From Nitrospira sp. (GTDB taxonomy: Bacteria > Nitrospirota > Nitrospiria > Nitrospirales > Nitrospiraceae), in assembly GCA_019636875.1 (NCBI GenBank), contig JAHBWR010000010.1:1-60907 (forward strand): a stretch of 60,907 nt of DNA, read 5' to 3'. The translations under genes were made by a program, and so were the position numbers. Of the stretch, positions 9,082-17,910 are shown piece by piece. The notes under the pieces are model-generated. The model saw only the letters and a program-made list of their open reading frames with translations. It made no database searches and had not been told where the DNA came from. Numbering within the stretch: the first letter of the stretch is position 1; the number at the start of each line of letters is the position of its first letter.

Positions 9082-9206
9082 GCAGGATGCTCAAAAGTGC
9101 GCGTCCAGCAAGGCCGCAACGAACGAAGTACCGAGGCGTACGCCTCGGTACGTTGAGTCTCTGAGCGATGCGAGAACGCCGCTGGCGGACTTTTTCAGCA
9201 TCCTAC
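9082..9206. repeat. Long imperfect palindromic element (MITE/REP-like) between convergent genes
   Basis: The ends are inverted copies of each other: GCAGGATGCTCAAAA on the left and TTTTTCAGCATCCTAC on the right. More matching sequence follows inward (GTCCAGC against GCTGGCGGAC). The centre holds a perfect 24-bp palindrome at 9128-9151 whose arms read GTACCGAGGCGT. The whole 125 bp can fold into one long hairpin. It lies between the convergent rnd and ArsC-like genes and may also stop transcription from both sides. I recall similar elements repeated in Nitrospira genomes, but could not check this. Confidence 0.75.
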
Positions 9207-9556
9207 TAGAGGAGTGTCTTGATCGAATCCGCTGGCCGCGCCAGGATCGCTTGGTCCCCCTTCTCGACGATCGGTCGTTGAATAAGGTCCGGATGTTTCA
9301 CCATGAGGTCGAGGAGTTCATCGTCCGAGAGCTGTTTCTTGCCCAAGCCAAGTTCCTGGTAAATCTCTTCCTTGGTTCGGAGCACGTCCCTGGGAGCGAG
9401 GCCGGCCTTCTTGAGAAGGGTTTGTAACTGAGGTTTGGTAAAGGGACGTTCATAGTAGTTGATTGCGGTATACGGTTTCCCACTGTCTTTGAGGGCCTGC
9501 ACAGCCTGGCGGCACGTGGTGCAGGTCGGCTTCTGATAGATGATAATGTCGGCCAT
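9206..9556 (-). CDS. ArsC/Spx-family thioredoxin-fold protein
   Basis: This 116-residue protein begins IIIYQKPTCTTCRQA, giving a CxxC-type active site in the position of the ArsC catalytic Cys. It continues with the family-typical NYYERPFTKPQLQTLLKKAG and ends RPIVEKGDQAILARP, where ArsC proteins carry their anion-binding Arg residues. Family members reduce arsenate with glutathione or glutaredoxin, or act as Spx-like or YffB-like redox proteins. No ars genes are nearby, so the arsenate role is uncertain. The start at 9556 is supported by AAGGAG. An upstream in-frame extension to 9712 lacks a ribosome site and overlaps the neighbouring promoter region. Its stop codon touches the last base of the palindromic element. 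Confidence 0.85.
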   Translation of the reverse strand: MADIIIYQKPTCTTCRQAVQALKDSGKPYTAINYYERPFTKPQLQTLLKKAGLAPRDVLRTKEEIYQELGLGKKQLSDDELLDLMVKHPDLIQRPIVEKGDQAILARPADSIKTLL

Positions 9557-9584
9557 GATGACTCCTTGTGTAAAAGAACGTGGC

Positions 9585-9614
9585 TTGACGATTTTTTTCA
9601 GTCTATGGTTAGAT
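9585..9614 (+). promoter_or_regulatory. Candidate sigma70 promoter for the gene at 9637
   Basis: TTGACG at 9585-9590 and TTAGAT at 9609-9614 are 18 bp apart. Transcription would begin about 15 bp before the ATG at 9637. The spacer is T-rich. This is sequence fit only. Confidence 0.35.
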
Positions 9615-9636
9615 TCCAAACAGTAACCGTTACGCG

Positions 9637-10017
9637 ATGGGATTGTCCATGCCCTGGGTCGGAACCAGCTCAGCCGGTCAGTTTGCCTGCACAACGACCG
9701 CGCAACGAACATTGAAGGACCTTCGTATCAAGCGCAAGGGGCAGCCGGTCTTCGTGCTCGGTCATGTCCTGGCGCGCAAAGGACAGGAAGCTGCCTTTGA
9801 AGCCTTTAACGACCGCCTTGCCGTCGTGAAGTTTGGAGACGGCGCGTTGGTGGGATACGATCCTCGTGAGCTGCTGCTGCCGACTGAAATCGATGAGCAT
9901 GGTGTTCCCTATTTCGAAATTCGACCCTGCCGATCCTGTGCCGTGCTGTTTCCATTGACGATGGAGGAAAGCGATTCCGATCAGGAACCCGATCAATGTT
10001 CAGACTGTATGGCCTGA
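9637..10017 (+). CDS. Small protein of unknown function with C-terminal Cys pairs
   Basis: I do not recognise this 126-residue protein. The middle part (VFVLGHVLARKGQEAAFEAFNDRLAVVKFGDGALVGYDPRELL, residues about 40-85) looks like a compact beta-rich domain. The C-terminus has two Cys pairs, CRSC and CSDC, about 25 residues apart, which could bind one zinc. An alternative ATG lies four codons downstream at 9649. No strong ribosome site precedes either start. It is divergent from the ArsC-like gene and followed by a convergent exported protein. Confidence 0.6.
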   Translation: MGLSMPWVGTSSAGQFACTTTAQRTLKDLRIKRKGQPVFVLGHVLARKGQEAAFEAFNDRLAVVKFGDGALVGYDPRELLLPTEIDEHGVPYFEIRPCRSCAVLFPLTMEESDSDQEPDQCSDCMA

Positions 10018-10035
10018 TTGAAGGAGTCGCTGAGC

Positions 10036-10425
10036 TCAATCCACAAACGGAGCAATTTCTAAGGCCTTCCGCAAGAGGCAATCACCTGCAAATCCCTGCA
10101 ACACCATCGGGAGCATGGCGGCATCGATAGCACGAACCGACAGGACCTGGAAGCCTTCCACAGATTTGTGTCCTTCCAGCCTCAGCGCGTGACAGATTTC
10201 CAATTTCTTCCAAATCAGGTTGGAGAGTATCGGTTCAGAAGCCAGCAGTCTCAGGTCCGCGACAGAATCACCAATGGCAATCTTGGCGGAAACTCGTGCG
10301 CTATCTTGTGGATGTTCACTGACAACCGCGAATGCCGTCACATCGTCTGCCCAGACGCAAGGATGTCCGATGATGAGCTCCAGAAGGAACAGGCAACCAA
10401 TGGGGATGGCAGCTTTGCGTAGCAT
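10036..10425 (-). CDS. Small exported protein of unknown function
   Basis: The 129-residue product starts with a clear signal peptide (MLRKAAIPIGCLFLLELIIG then HPCVWADD), with cleavage likely after WA. The mature part (about 100 residues, DDVTAFAVVSEHPQDSARVSAK onward) holds two further Cys, at EICHALRLEG and GDCLLRKA, that could pair. I know no family for it. ATG 10425 is chosen because it puts the basic residues directly before the hydrophobic core. A TTG 24 nt upstream is in frame. It converges on the gene at 9637, with 18 bp between stops. Confidence 0.6.
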   Translation of the reverse strand: MLRKAAIPIGCLFLLELIIGHPCVWADDVTAFAVVSEHPQDSARVSAKIAIGDSVADLRLLASEPILSNLIWKKLEICHALRLEGHKSVEGFQVLSVRAIDAAMLPMVLQGFAGDCLLRKALEIAPFVD

Positions 10426-10574
10426 CCACGTCTCTCGTTCCTTATCCAACCACCGAGCACATACCGCGCACCGTGATCGTGTTCAGTATGCCAACCCCCA
10501 TTTTCCATTGCAAGAATGGCACAGAGCTATGATAGGGTATTTGTAGCTCCTAATGTTCTGTGAGAGGGTACATC

Positions 10575-11708
10575 ATGCCGCATGATTTCATGCCGGGATT
10601 AGCCGGTGTTCCAGCTGCCACATCCTCGATCAGTGATGTCGATGGTCAACGTGGAATTCTTGAATATCGCGGGATTCGGGTGGAGACCCTGTGCGCAGAC
10701 TCCTCATATTTGGAAACTGCCTATTTGCTTCTCTTCGGACACCTTCCCTCGGCAGCGGAGTTTCAAGAATGGAGCAGGGATGTCACCCACCATCGACGCA
10801 TCAAGTTCAGCATCGTCGACTTGTTGAAATGCTTACCCGAGCAGGGGCACCCGATGGATGCCCTCCAAGCGGCGGTGGCGGCGCTCGGGATGTTTTATCC
10901 TGGCCGCAATGTGAAAGACCTCGAGAATAACTACTGGAGCGCGGTGCGGCTTGTGGCCAAGTTGCCGACGATCGTAGCAGCCTGGGCCAGGCTGCGGCAC
11001 GGGGATGATCCGATCCCTCCGCGTGATGATCTTGGTTTCAGTGAGAATTTTTTGTACATGCTCACGGAGTCCGTAGCTCCGGCATTGTGGGCGGATATCT
11101 TCGACGACTGCTTGATCCTTCATGCCGAACACACGATGAATGCCTCGACGTTCACCGGATTGGTGACGGCATCGACGTTGGCCGACCCCTATACCGTTGT
11201 TGCGTCCTCGATCGGGGCGTTGAAAGGGCCGCTGCACGGAGGGGCGAACGAGGAAGTCGTGGTGATGCTGAGGGAGATCGGCACCGCAGAAAAGGCGAGG
11301 GCGTACGTCGCACGCGCGACAGAGAATAAGAAGAAGCTAATGGGATTCGGTCACCGTGTCTATAAAGTAAAAGATCCTCGGGCAACGGTTCTTCAGGACC
11401 TCTGCCGACGATTATTTCGCGAATTCGGGAGTTCTCCTTTGTATGAAGTGGCGCTGGAAGTGGAAGCCGCAGCGGGAGAATCCCTGAACAGCAAGGGGAT
11501 TTATCCCAACGTGGATTTCTACTCAGGCATCATCTATGACAAGATGGGTATTGATATCGACCTCTTCACACCGCTGTTTGCGATGTCCAGAGTCTCGGGG
11601 TGGCTGGCCCATTGGCTGGAGCAGCTACGGGAAAATAAGCTATTTCGCCCCGATCAAATCTATTCCGGAGAGCATAATCGCCCGTATGTCCCCATCGACC
11701 AGCGCTAA
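10575..11708 (+). CDS. gltA: Citrate synthase
   Basis: It condenses oxaloacetate and acetyl-CoA to citrate. The catalytic triad is visible: His in LKGPLHGGANEEV, His in MGFGHRVYKVKDPR and Asp in NVDFYSG. The substrate-binding AEHTMNASTF and LFAMSRVSGW blocks are also present. At 377 residues it is the short hexamer/dimer type found in many bacteria and archaea. I start at ATG 10575 (MPHDFMPGLAGV), preceded by GAGAGGG at good spacing. A GTG at 10560 is in frame but overlaps that ribosome site. If the organism runs the reverse TCA cycle, this enzyme would serve the oxidative direction, or citrate cleavage if reversible. That point is inference. Confidence 0.95.
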   Translation: MPHDFMPGLAGVPAATSSISDVDGQRGILEYRGIRVETLCADSSYLETAYLLLFGHLPSAAEFQEWSRDVTHHRRIKFSIVDLLKCLPEQGHPMDALQAAVAALGMFYPGRNVKDLENNYWSAVRLVAKLPTIVAAWARLRHGDDPIPPRDDLGFSENFLYMLTESVAPALWADIFDDCLILHAEHTMNASTFTGLVTASTLADPYTVVASSIGALKGPLHGGANEEVVVMLREIGTAEKARAYVARATENKKKLMGFGHRVYKVKDPRATVLQDLCRRLFREFGSSPLYEVALEVEAAAGESLNSKGIYPNVDFYSGIIYDKMGIDIDLFTPLFAMSRVSGWLAHWLEQLRENKLFRPDQIYSGEHNRPYVPIDQR

Positions 11709-11709
11709 C

Positions 11710-11740
11710 CCTTCGACAAGGTGCTTCGCACCTGCTCAGG
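11710..11740 (+). repeat. Short dispersed hairpin repeat, copy 2
   Basis: Starts 2 bp after the citrate synthase stop and matches the reverse complement of 3172-3203 at 29 of 31 positions. The core stem is AGGTGC/GCACCT around a TTC loop. Being so close to the stop, it may also stabilise or end the gltA transcript. Confidence 0.7.
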
Positions 11741-11795
11741 ATTAGACCTGAGTGGAGCTCCTCCTCTCACAGGGGCGGAGTCGAAGCCCGAAGGG

Positions 11796-11824
11796 CGTAT
11801 TGTCCACGCCTCGTGGACAATACG
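11796..11824. repeat. Perfect 13-bp inverted repeat (hairpin)
   Basis: The arms CGTATTGTCCACG and CGTGGACAATACG are exact inverted copies around a 3-nt CCT loop. There is no T-run after it on either strand, so it does not look like a standard terminator. It lies between gltA and the hsp20 promoter region. Confidence 0.75.
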
Positions 11825-11859
11825 GACTAACACCTGTATTTACAGCCTCTTCAAGGCTC

Positions 11860-11887
11860 TTGACTTCCTCTTGGCACGATTTATCTA
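11860..11887 (+). promoter_or_regulatory. Candidate sigma70 promoter for hsp20
   Basis: TTGACT at 11860-11865 and TATCTA at 11882-11887 are 16 bp apart. No CIRCE inverted repeat and no clear sigma32 consensus were seen upstream of this small heat shock gene. Confidence 0.35.
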
Positions 11888-11965
11888 TCTTTTAACAGGT
11901 GAATCGGCGCAGCGCCAGCAGAGATAACCTGATCGCTCAAGAGATAAAGCCAAAAGGAGGTTACC

Positions 11966-12415
11966 ATGGCACTCGTACGATGGGATCCGTTCCGGGAGTT
12001 GGAAGAAGTTTCAGATCGATTGAATCGCATGTTTGCGCGTCCGGCTACAAGGGCAGCAAACGGCAAAGAGACGATGATCGTGGCGGACTGGACGCCGTCA
12101 GTCGACATTAGTGAAACCGAAGGGGAGTATCAGATTAAGGCTGAGATTCCCGATGTGAAGAAGGAGGACGTGAAAGTCACCCTCGAAGATGGGGTCCTTA
12201 CGATTCAGGGCGAGCGGAAACATGAGAAGGAAGAGAAGGGAAAGAGGTATCATCGGATCGAGCGCTCTTACGGGAGTTTCATCCGGACCTTTTCGTTGCC
12301 TGATGTGATCGACGAGGACAAGGTGAAGGCCGAGTTCAAGGAAGGAGTGCTCAACCTCTCTCTCCCGAAGTCGGAGAACGCGAAACCGAAGGCCATCGAT
12401 GTGAAGGTGGCGTAA
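11966..12415 (+). CDS. Small heat shock protein (Hsp20 / alpha-crystallin family)
   Basis: The 149-residue product is an ATP-independent holdase. It starts with the family-typical MALVRWDPFRELEEVSDRLNRMF. The alpha-crystallin domain spans about residues 45-138. It has the hallmark blocks YQIKAEIPDVKKEDVKVTLEDGVL (in two parts), GERKHEKEEKGKRYHR and the AEFKEGVLNLSLPKSE ending that precedes the C-terminal IxV-like tail (AIDVKVA). AGGAGG precedes the ATG at good spacing. The gene stands alone, with a hairpin-rich leader upstream and a strong terminator downstream. Confidence 0.95.
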   Translation: MALVRWDPFRELEEVSDRLNRMFARPATRAANGKETMIVADWTPSVDISETEGEYQIKAEIPDVKKEDVKVTLEDGVLTIQGERKHEKEEKGKRYHRIERSYGSFIRTFSLPDVIDEDKVKAEFKEGVLNLSLPKSENAKPKAIDVKVA

Positions 12416-12443
12416 GTCGGCCGGAGAGTCGTGTGAGTGGAAC

Positions 12444-12476
12444 AAAGGCCCGCCTGGGAGGCGGGCCTTTTTATTT
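12444..12476 (+). terminator. Rho-independent terminator after hsp20
   Basis: A 12-bp perfect GC-rich stem (AAAGGCCCGCCT with its complement at 12459-12470) and a GGG loop are followed by TTATTTT. It starts 29 bp after the hsp20 stop. Confidence 0.93.
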
Positions 12477-12545
12477 TCTAAGGGAACAAACGAAACCACC
12501 TTCCCATCTTGAGGTCACGTTCCCATCTCATGATGGGAGAGCTTG

Positions 12546-12722
12546 TTAACTTGCGGCAACGGTCTGGGATTCTCGCGCTGCCAGACTCTTTCGGCGATTA
12601 TTGGAAATGGTGCGGTCGATAATGGCGCCGCAGTTAATGCATTTCCAGGCATAGAACACGAGAAAAAAATCCGAGGACCGCTCCAACAACATCATTCCCT
12701 TGCACTTCGGACATTCCATCAT
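12546..12722 (-). CDS. Small zinc-ribbon protein (58 aa)
   Basis: This short gene was read directly from the reverse strand. It encodes MMECPKCKGMMLLERSSDFF followed by the segment containing WKCINCGAIIDR. The two CxxC knuckles (residues 4-7 and 28-31) form a classic zinc ribbon. AGGAGGATATG lies directly before the start, with the second ATG at 12719 equally possible. The C-terminal half is polar and basic (NNRRKSLAARESQ). It converges on hsp20. Function unknown; possibly nucleic-acid or protein binding. Confidence 0.75.
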   Translation of the reverse strand: MMECPKCKGMMLLERSSDFFLVFYAWKCINCGAIIDRTISNNRRKSLAARESQTVAAS

Positions 12723-13111
12723 ATCCTCCTAGGGTGAGTACGTATGCAGCTGTGATGACCTCAAGCAAGAGCCGCTCCAAAGGATCCTCGTTCAGTATTC
12801 CAAGGAATTGATGATTACGTAGTTACGTGGGGGATAATAATTTCACAGAATTGACGATACGCTAACGTGCAACGTGTCAAGGTTTTGTCGGTGTGAGCGA
12901 AAGAAGGTGGGATCAGCCGCCTTTCTTGTCGTAATACAGAACGGAGATTTGAGGCTAAACCGTCATCGCTGCGTAGTCCGTTTGACGAATGTGTTGCTAA
13001 GAGTAGGGCCAGGTGAAGAGTCATCGCGACATGCTCTTGTGAAATTTGACGGGCTGAGTTTATTATGACGCCCGCGAACATTGAGAACTCTTTACACATG
13101 GAGCGCCGCGC
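12723..13111. other. Intergenic stretch upstream of fumC, no gene seen
   Basis: The only forward ORF (12874-13068) has no ribosome site and no recognisable composition. A weak promoter-like pair, TTGTGA and TATTAT with 18-bp spacing, lies about 40-75 bp before the fumC start. Confidence 0.3.
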
Positions 13112-14548
13112 ATGAAAACGAATCAAGGGAACTTGTCCGGATCAACCCGAATCGAACGAGACACCATGGGGGAACTCGCTGTTCCCGTCGAGGCCTACTA
13201 TGGCGTGCAAACGGCCCGTGCCATTGAGAACTTTCCGATCAGTCCGTTGCGCATGCCGCGATCAGTCATACGAGCCATGGGCTTGATTAAGCGGGCGGCT
13301 GCGGCTGTGAATCACTCCCTGGGTTTGTTGGACAAGAAATCAGCAGGGGCCATCAAACAAGCGGCGACTGAAGTGGTCGATGGAAAATTAGATGCAGAGT
13401 TTCCGGTTGATATTTTTCAGACCGGTTCCGGCACGTCTACCAATATGAACACGAACGAGGTCATCTCCAATCGTGCAACCGAGGTACTCGGCGGCACGCG
13501 CGGCAGCAAGCTAGTGCATCCCAACGACCATGTGAACCTTGGCCAATCGAGCAACGATGTCATTCCAACCGCCATCCATATTGCTGCATCGGAAGCGATA
13601 CAACAGCAGCTCTTGCCGGCACTGACCCGCTTGCAGAAAGCCCTAAAGGGGAAAGCAAAAGAATTTGACCGGATCGTGAAAATCGGTCGGACCCATTTGC
13701 AGGACGCCACCCCGGTGAGGCTCGGGCAGGAATTCGGTGGGTATGCCAGGCAGATTGAACTAGGAATTCAACGGGTGAAACAAGCCCAGGAGGCTTTGAG
13801 CGAGGTTGCGTTAGGAGGAACGGCTGTCGGGACTGGTCTCAACTGTCACCCAAAGTTTTCGGCGAAGGTGATGGCTATTATTTCCAAAGAGACCGGTTGT
13901 TCGTTCAAGGAGGCGAAGAATCACTTCGAAGCCCAGTCGGCGCAGGATTCACTCGTCGAAGCGAGTGGCCATTTACGGACTCTGGCCGTGAGTCTGATGA
14001 AAATCGCCAACGACATTCGTTGGCTCGGGTCAGGGCCACGGTGCGGGCTCGGGGAAATCAATTTGCCCGAGACGCAACCAGGGTCCTCGATCATGCCTGG
14101 GAAGGTCAACCCCGTGATTGCGGAGTCAGTGACCATGGTCTGTGCCCAAGTGATCGGGAACGATGTGACCATCACCGTCGGTGGCCAGGCAGCGAATTTC
14201 GAACTGATTGTGATGATGCCGGTGATGGCCTATAACCTGCTCCAGTCTATCGAGCTGCTGGCGACCGCTTCGAATAACTTCGCCGCCAAGTGTGTCGAAG
14301 GCATCAAGGCAAATGAGGAACGTTGTAAGAGCCTCATCGAAGAAAGTTTGGCCATGTGTACGGCCTTGGCGCCTGAGATCGGGTACGAAGCAGCGGCGAA
14401 GCTGGCCAAGGAGGCCTACAAGTCCGGTAAAACGGTCCGTCAGATTGCTAAAGATCAGAAGGTTTTACCGGAAAAACGCCTTGCCGCGCTGCTTGATCCA
14501 TGGCGTATGACTGAGCCAGGTGGGCCGGTGGGGAGCGCAGGAGGGTAG
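13112..14548 (+). CDS. fumC: Fumarate hydratase class II
   Basis: Reversibly hydrates fumarate to L-malate without an iron-sulfur cluster. The superfamily signature GSSIMPGKVNPV is exact. The other active-site blocks are present: TGSGTSTNMNTNEV, HPNDHVNLGQSSNDV, GRTHLQDATPV and GGTAVGTG. The length of 478 residues is slightly above the usual 460-467, mainly through a longer tail. GGAG precedes the ATG. It supplies the malate used by the malic enzyme and links to the fumarate step in either direction of the TCA cycle. Confidence 0.96.
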   Translation: MKTNQGNLSGSTRIERDTMGELAVPVEAYYGVQTARAIENFPISPLRMPRSVIRAMGLIKRAAAAVNHSLGLLDKKSAGAIKQAATEVVDGKLDAEFPVDIFQTGSGTSTNMNTNEVISNRATEVLGGTRGSKLVHPNDHVNLGQSSNDVIPTAIHIAASEAIQQQLLPALTRLQKALKGKAKEFDRIVKIGRTHLQDATPVRLGQEFGGYARQIELGIQRVKQAQEALSEVALGGTAVGTGLNCHPKFSAKVMAIISKETGCSFKEAKNHFEAQSAQDSLVEASGHLRTLAVSLMKIANDIRWLGSGPRCGLGEINLPETQPGSSIMPGKVNPVIAESVTMVCAQVIGNDVTITVGGQAANFELIVMMPVMAYNLLQSIELLATASNNFAAKCVEGIKANEERCKSLIEESLAMCTALAPEIGYEAAAKLAKEAYKSGKTVRQIAKDQKVLPEKRLAALLDPWRMTEPGGPVGSAGG

Positions 14549-14599
14549 TCGTTTGGCGATTCTCTGTTGCATCAGCACAGCTGAATTGTATACTGATGG

Positions 14600-15313
14600 A
14601 TGATGAACTCAGAAGATTGTAAGCACTCCCTTGCGATTGGTGTTGTGGCCTTCCTGGTATCTGGTGTGCTCTATGGGTGTGCCGCGACCGGCCGGCAGTC
14701 GGCCCATGACGGGCCGAACGTGATTCCTACCATGGGTACACGAGGCGCACAGTGTTGCGCGATGGCAAAGGCGGTTCCGAGACAAAAGGCCTTGGCAAAG
14801 ACGGCTGTGAGATTTGTCGGCAAGTCCAGAGTGGTCATTGATGGTCGGTCCTACAATCCCGACTGTTCCGGTTTTGTTCGTGGAGTCTATGCCTCACAGC
14901 GTGTGGATCTCTTTGGTGGACTCGGGGAACTGAATGAGGGCAATGGCGTCGGACGTATCTATACCCATGTCGTGGAACATGGGAAGATCCATTATGGTCC
15001 GACCGTCCATCCTGGTGACTTGGTGTTTTTTCACAATACCTGGGATTTTAACCGAGACGGCCTGCCGAATGATCCGCTGACACACGTCGGTGTCGTGGAA
15101 AAGGTAGAGCCTGATGGGACCGTGCTGTTCGTGAGTTCGCTTTCAAGCGGAATTAAACGGTATCGAATGAATCTCCAGCATCCTGAAATGTATAAGGCTC
15201 CCGATGGGCGAGTGCTGAACAATTTCTTGCGGCGTAAACAGTCGGGCGATGTTCCAGGCACCCGCTATCTGGCGGGGCAATTGTTTGCAGCATTTGGCAC
15301 ACTGACTCGTTAA
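14600..15313 (+). CDS. NlpC/P60-like cell wall hydrolase, predicted lipoprotein
   Basis: The 237-residue product begins with a signal peptide ending in a lipobox (VLYGC, Cys27), so it should be anchored to a membrane. A second region with two Cys (AQCCAMAKA) follows. The catalytic domain starts near residue 65. The likely nucleophile is Cys in NPDCSGFVRGVY and the His is in LTHVGVVEKV, both in the order expected for NlpC/P60 enzymes. PGDLVFFHNTWDFN is the matching core motif. Such proteins cleave peptide bonds in peptidoglycan stem peptides. The target bond cannot be told. ATG 14600 is one codon before another ATG; either could be used. Confidence 0.8.
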   Translation: MMNSEDCKHSLAIGVVAFLVSGVLYGCAATGRQSAHDGPNVIPTMGTRGAQCCAMAKAVPRQKALAKTAVRFVGKSRVVIDGRSYNPDCSGFVRGVYASQRVDLFGGLGELNEGNGVGRIYTHVVEHGKIHYGPTVHPGDLVFFHNTWDFNRDGLPNDPLTHVGVVEKVEPDGTVLFVSSLSSGIKRYRMNLQHPEMYKAPDGRVLNNFLRRKQSGDVPGTRYLAGQLFAAFGTLTR

Positions 15314-15434
15314 CGTTTCGCTCCGTTTGTGTTATGACTTCCTGAACATAGTCAACCCCATCTATCAGCAACGACAACCCTTCACGACAGATTCAGAGAA
15401 CGCAGATGACTGACGCGTTCGGAAAGATCGGGTT

Positions 15435-17843
15435 ATGGAATCCATGACGACTATAAGGACTCAGGCCTCATCACAAGTGGCGGACCCCAAGATCCTACTC
15501 ACGATTGCCAAGGAGCTGGGTGTCGGTGTTCACCAGGTTTCAGCGGCGGTGGCGCTCCTCGATGAAGGGGCGACGGTTCCATTTATCGCGCGCTATCGGA
15601 AGGAAGCGACCGGGAATCTGGACGATACTCAACTGCGTTCATTGGAAGAGCGTCTCTCCTATCTACGTGAGCTGGAAGAACGGCGTACGGCTGTCCTGGC
15701 TTCAATCGAAGAACAGGGGAAGCTCACGGATACCTTACGCGCGAGCATCGAAGCGGCGACTACGAAGCAAGCCGTGGAAGATCTCTATTTGCCGTTTAAG
15801 CCCAAACGCCGTACCCGTGCGACCATTGCCCGCGAAGCAGGGTTGGAACCGTTAGCAGATAGTCTTTTGGCCGATCCACTGCTGCATCCCGAGCAAGAAG
15901 CTCTCAAGTATATTCGGGTGGTGCCGGCTGCGGAGGGGGTGGAGGCGATTAATGTCCCCGATGCGAAAACTGCTCTCGAAGGGGCACGGGATATTCTCAC
16001 CGAGCGGTTTTCGGAAACCGCTGAGCTATTGGCTGCGTTGCGGACCAGACTCTGGGATCAAGGGGTCTTAACTTCAACGGTGATGAAGGACAAAGAAGCG
16101 GCGGAGGCCGAGAAGTTCCGCGACTACTATGCGTATGCAGAACCGATCAAGACTATCCCATCGCATCGAGCCCTCGCGCTGTTTCGTGGTCGGGCTCTTG
16201 GGGTGTTGAAGCTGGAGCTGGGTTTGGGGGAGGTGCTTGATGCAGTTGTCCCTCATCCATGCGTATCGATGATTGCGGCTCATGCGGGAATTGAGGACCG
16301 AGGACGATCAGCTGACAGATGGCTGGTCGGCGTCTGCGACTGGGCGTGGCGTGTTAAAATGCATCTCCAGCTCAGCACGGAATTGCTGGTGCAGTTGCGT
16401 CAAGCAGCTGAGGCTGAGGCGATTCGGATCTTTGCCCGTAATCTGCACGAGCTGTTGTTGGCGGCGCCGGCGGGGCCGAAATCCATTCTCGGCTTGGATC
16501 CTGGGATCCGGACCGGCTGTAAAGTGGCCGTGGTCGATGCGACCGGGAAGTTGCTGGAGACAACGACGATCTATCCGCATCAGCCTCAGAACGACTGGCA
16601 GGGTTCGTTGGAGACGCTCGTGCGACTTGTCATCCAACATGGCGTGCAATTGATTTCGATCGGCAACGGGACGGCCAGCCGTGAAACCGACAAGTTGGCA
16701 GGCGAGGTCATCAAACTGATCGCAGTGAAAATGCCTGATCATCCGGTATCGAAAATCGTGGTCAGTGAAGCAGGGGCGTCGGTGTATTCGGCTTCGGCTT
16801 TTGCTGCGAAGGAGTTTCCTGAGTTGGATGTCAGTGTACGCGGTGCCGTGTCCATCGCCCGCCGCCTACAGGATCCACTGGCTGAGCTGGTCAAGATCGA
16901 ACCGAAAGCGATCGGAGTGGGCCAATATCAGCATGACGTTGATCAGCGGGCCTTGGCACGGTCGCTCGACGCGACGCTTGAAGATTGTGTGAATGCCGTC
17001 GGAGTGAACGTGAATACAGCTTCGGCGCCGCTGTTGGAGCGAGTGTCTGGTCTGAACAAGGCTCTGGCCAAGAACATCGTGGACTATCGGGACACCAACG
17101 GCCCGTTCCTCAATCGGGGAGCGATCCGGAAGGTTCCGCGGCTGGGGGAGAAAACGTTCGAACAGGCGGCTGGTTTTCTGAGAATTCCCGATGGCGATAA
17201 TCCATTGGATCGTTCCGCCGTTCACCCTGAGGCCTATCCGGTCGTCGAACGGATTCTGACACGCTTAGGAACAGGGATTACCGAGGTGATGCGCCAACCG
17301 GCCGTTCTGAAGGGGTTGTCTCCAGAGGATTTTATCGATGCGCAGTTTGGATTACCCACGGTACGCGATATTTTTGCCGAGTTGGAAAAACCAGGCCGCG
17401 ACCCGCGCCCTGAATTCAAGACGGCGACGTTTCGAGAAGGGGTCGAGACGCTGAGCGATCTGCAGCCCGGTATGGTGTTGGAAGGAGTGGTGACGAATGT
17501 GGCTGCGTTCGGCGCGTTCGTCGATATCGGGGTGCATCAGGATGGCCTGGTGCATGTGTCGGCGTTGGCCAATCGATTCATTAAAGATCCACACGAGGTC
17601 GTGAAGCCAGGGCAAGTGGTGAAGGTGAAGGTGATCGATGTCGATCTGAAGCGCCAACGGATTGCCCTGACGATGCGGCTTGAAGCTGCGGCAAGCCGCC
17701 CCGCTGCATCGCCCAAAGCGGACAATACCGCAACTCGTGATCAGCGTAGTAGAGGGCCATCGGCATCGAGCCAGAATGCGCGGGCGCCTCAACCTATCGG
17801 GGCCATGGCACTGGCATTGGCTAGGGCAAGACAGAAATCATGA
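15435..17843 (+). CDS. tex: Tex-family S1 RNA-binding protein
   Basis: The 802-residue length and order of domains match Tex: the N-terminal helical region ([19 protein letters not shown]), the YqgF/RNase H-like domain ([18 protein letters not shown], about residue 350), helix-hairpin-helix repeats ([20 protein letters not shown]), and a C-terminal S1 domain ([20 protein letters not shown]). S1 is followed by a basic, Ala/Pro-rich tail. Tex binds nucleic acids and affects transcription and stress survival; its precise role is not settled. ATG 15435 is used, and ATG 15444 is an alternative. It is transcribed alone, converging on tenA. Confidence 0.95.
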   Translation: MESMTTIRTQASSQVADPKILLTIAKELGVGVHQVSAAVALLDEGATVPFIARYRKEATGNLDDTQLRSLEERLSYLRELEERRTAVLASIEEQGKLTDTLRASIEAATTKQAVEDLYLPFKPKRRTRATIAREAGLEPLADSLLADPLLHPEQEALKYIRVVPAAEGVEAINVPDAKTALEGARDILTERFSETAELLAALRTRLWDQGVLTSTVMKDKEAAEAEKFRDYYAYAEPIKTIPSHRALALFRGRALGVLKLELGLGEVLDAVVPHPCVSMIAAHAGIEDRGRSADRWLVGVCDWAWRVKMHLQLSTELLVQLRQAAEAEAIRIFARNLHELLLAAPAGPKSILGLDPGIRTGCKVAVVDATGKLLETTTIYPHQPQNDWQGSLETLVRLVIQHGVQLISIGNGTASRETDKLAGEVIKLIAVKMPDHPVSKIVVSEAGASVYSASAFAAKEFPELDVSVRGAVSIARRLQDPLAELVKIEPKAIGVGQYQHDVDQRALARSLDATLEDCVNAVGVNVNTASAPLLERVSGLNKALAKNIVDYRDTNGPFLNRGAIRKVPRLGEKTFEQAAGFLRIPDGDNPLDRSAVHPEAYPVVERILTRLGTGITEVMRQPAVLKGLSPEDFIDAQFGLPTVRDIFAELEKPGRDPRPEFKTATFREGVETLSDLQPGMVLEGVVTNVAAFGAFVDIGVHQDGLVHVSALANRFIKDPHEVVKPGQVVKVKVIDVDLKRQRIALTMRLEAAASRPAASPKADNTATRDQRSRGPSASSQNARAPQPIGAMALALARARQKS

Positions 17844-17910
17844 GCTACGCTCATATGTGAAATGGACACAGTGAGCACGAGGGGTTTGCTCGATGACAGG
17901 ACTCGTCGAG

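Noticed and set aside
11860..11892. Sigma54 box (TTGGCACGATTT) before hsp20
   Set aside because: The -24 half looks right, but no GC occurs at the -12 distance.
12874..13068. Forward 64-residue ORF before fumC
   Set aside because: No ribosome site, unusual composition, and it lies in the probable fumC promoter region.
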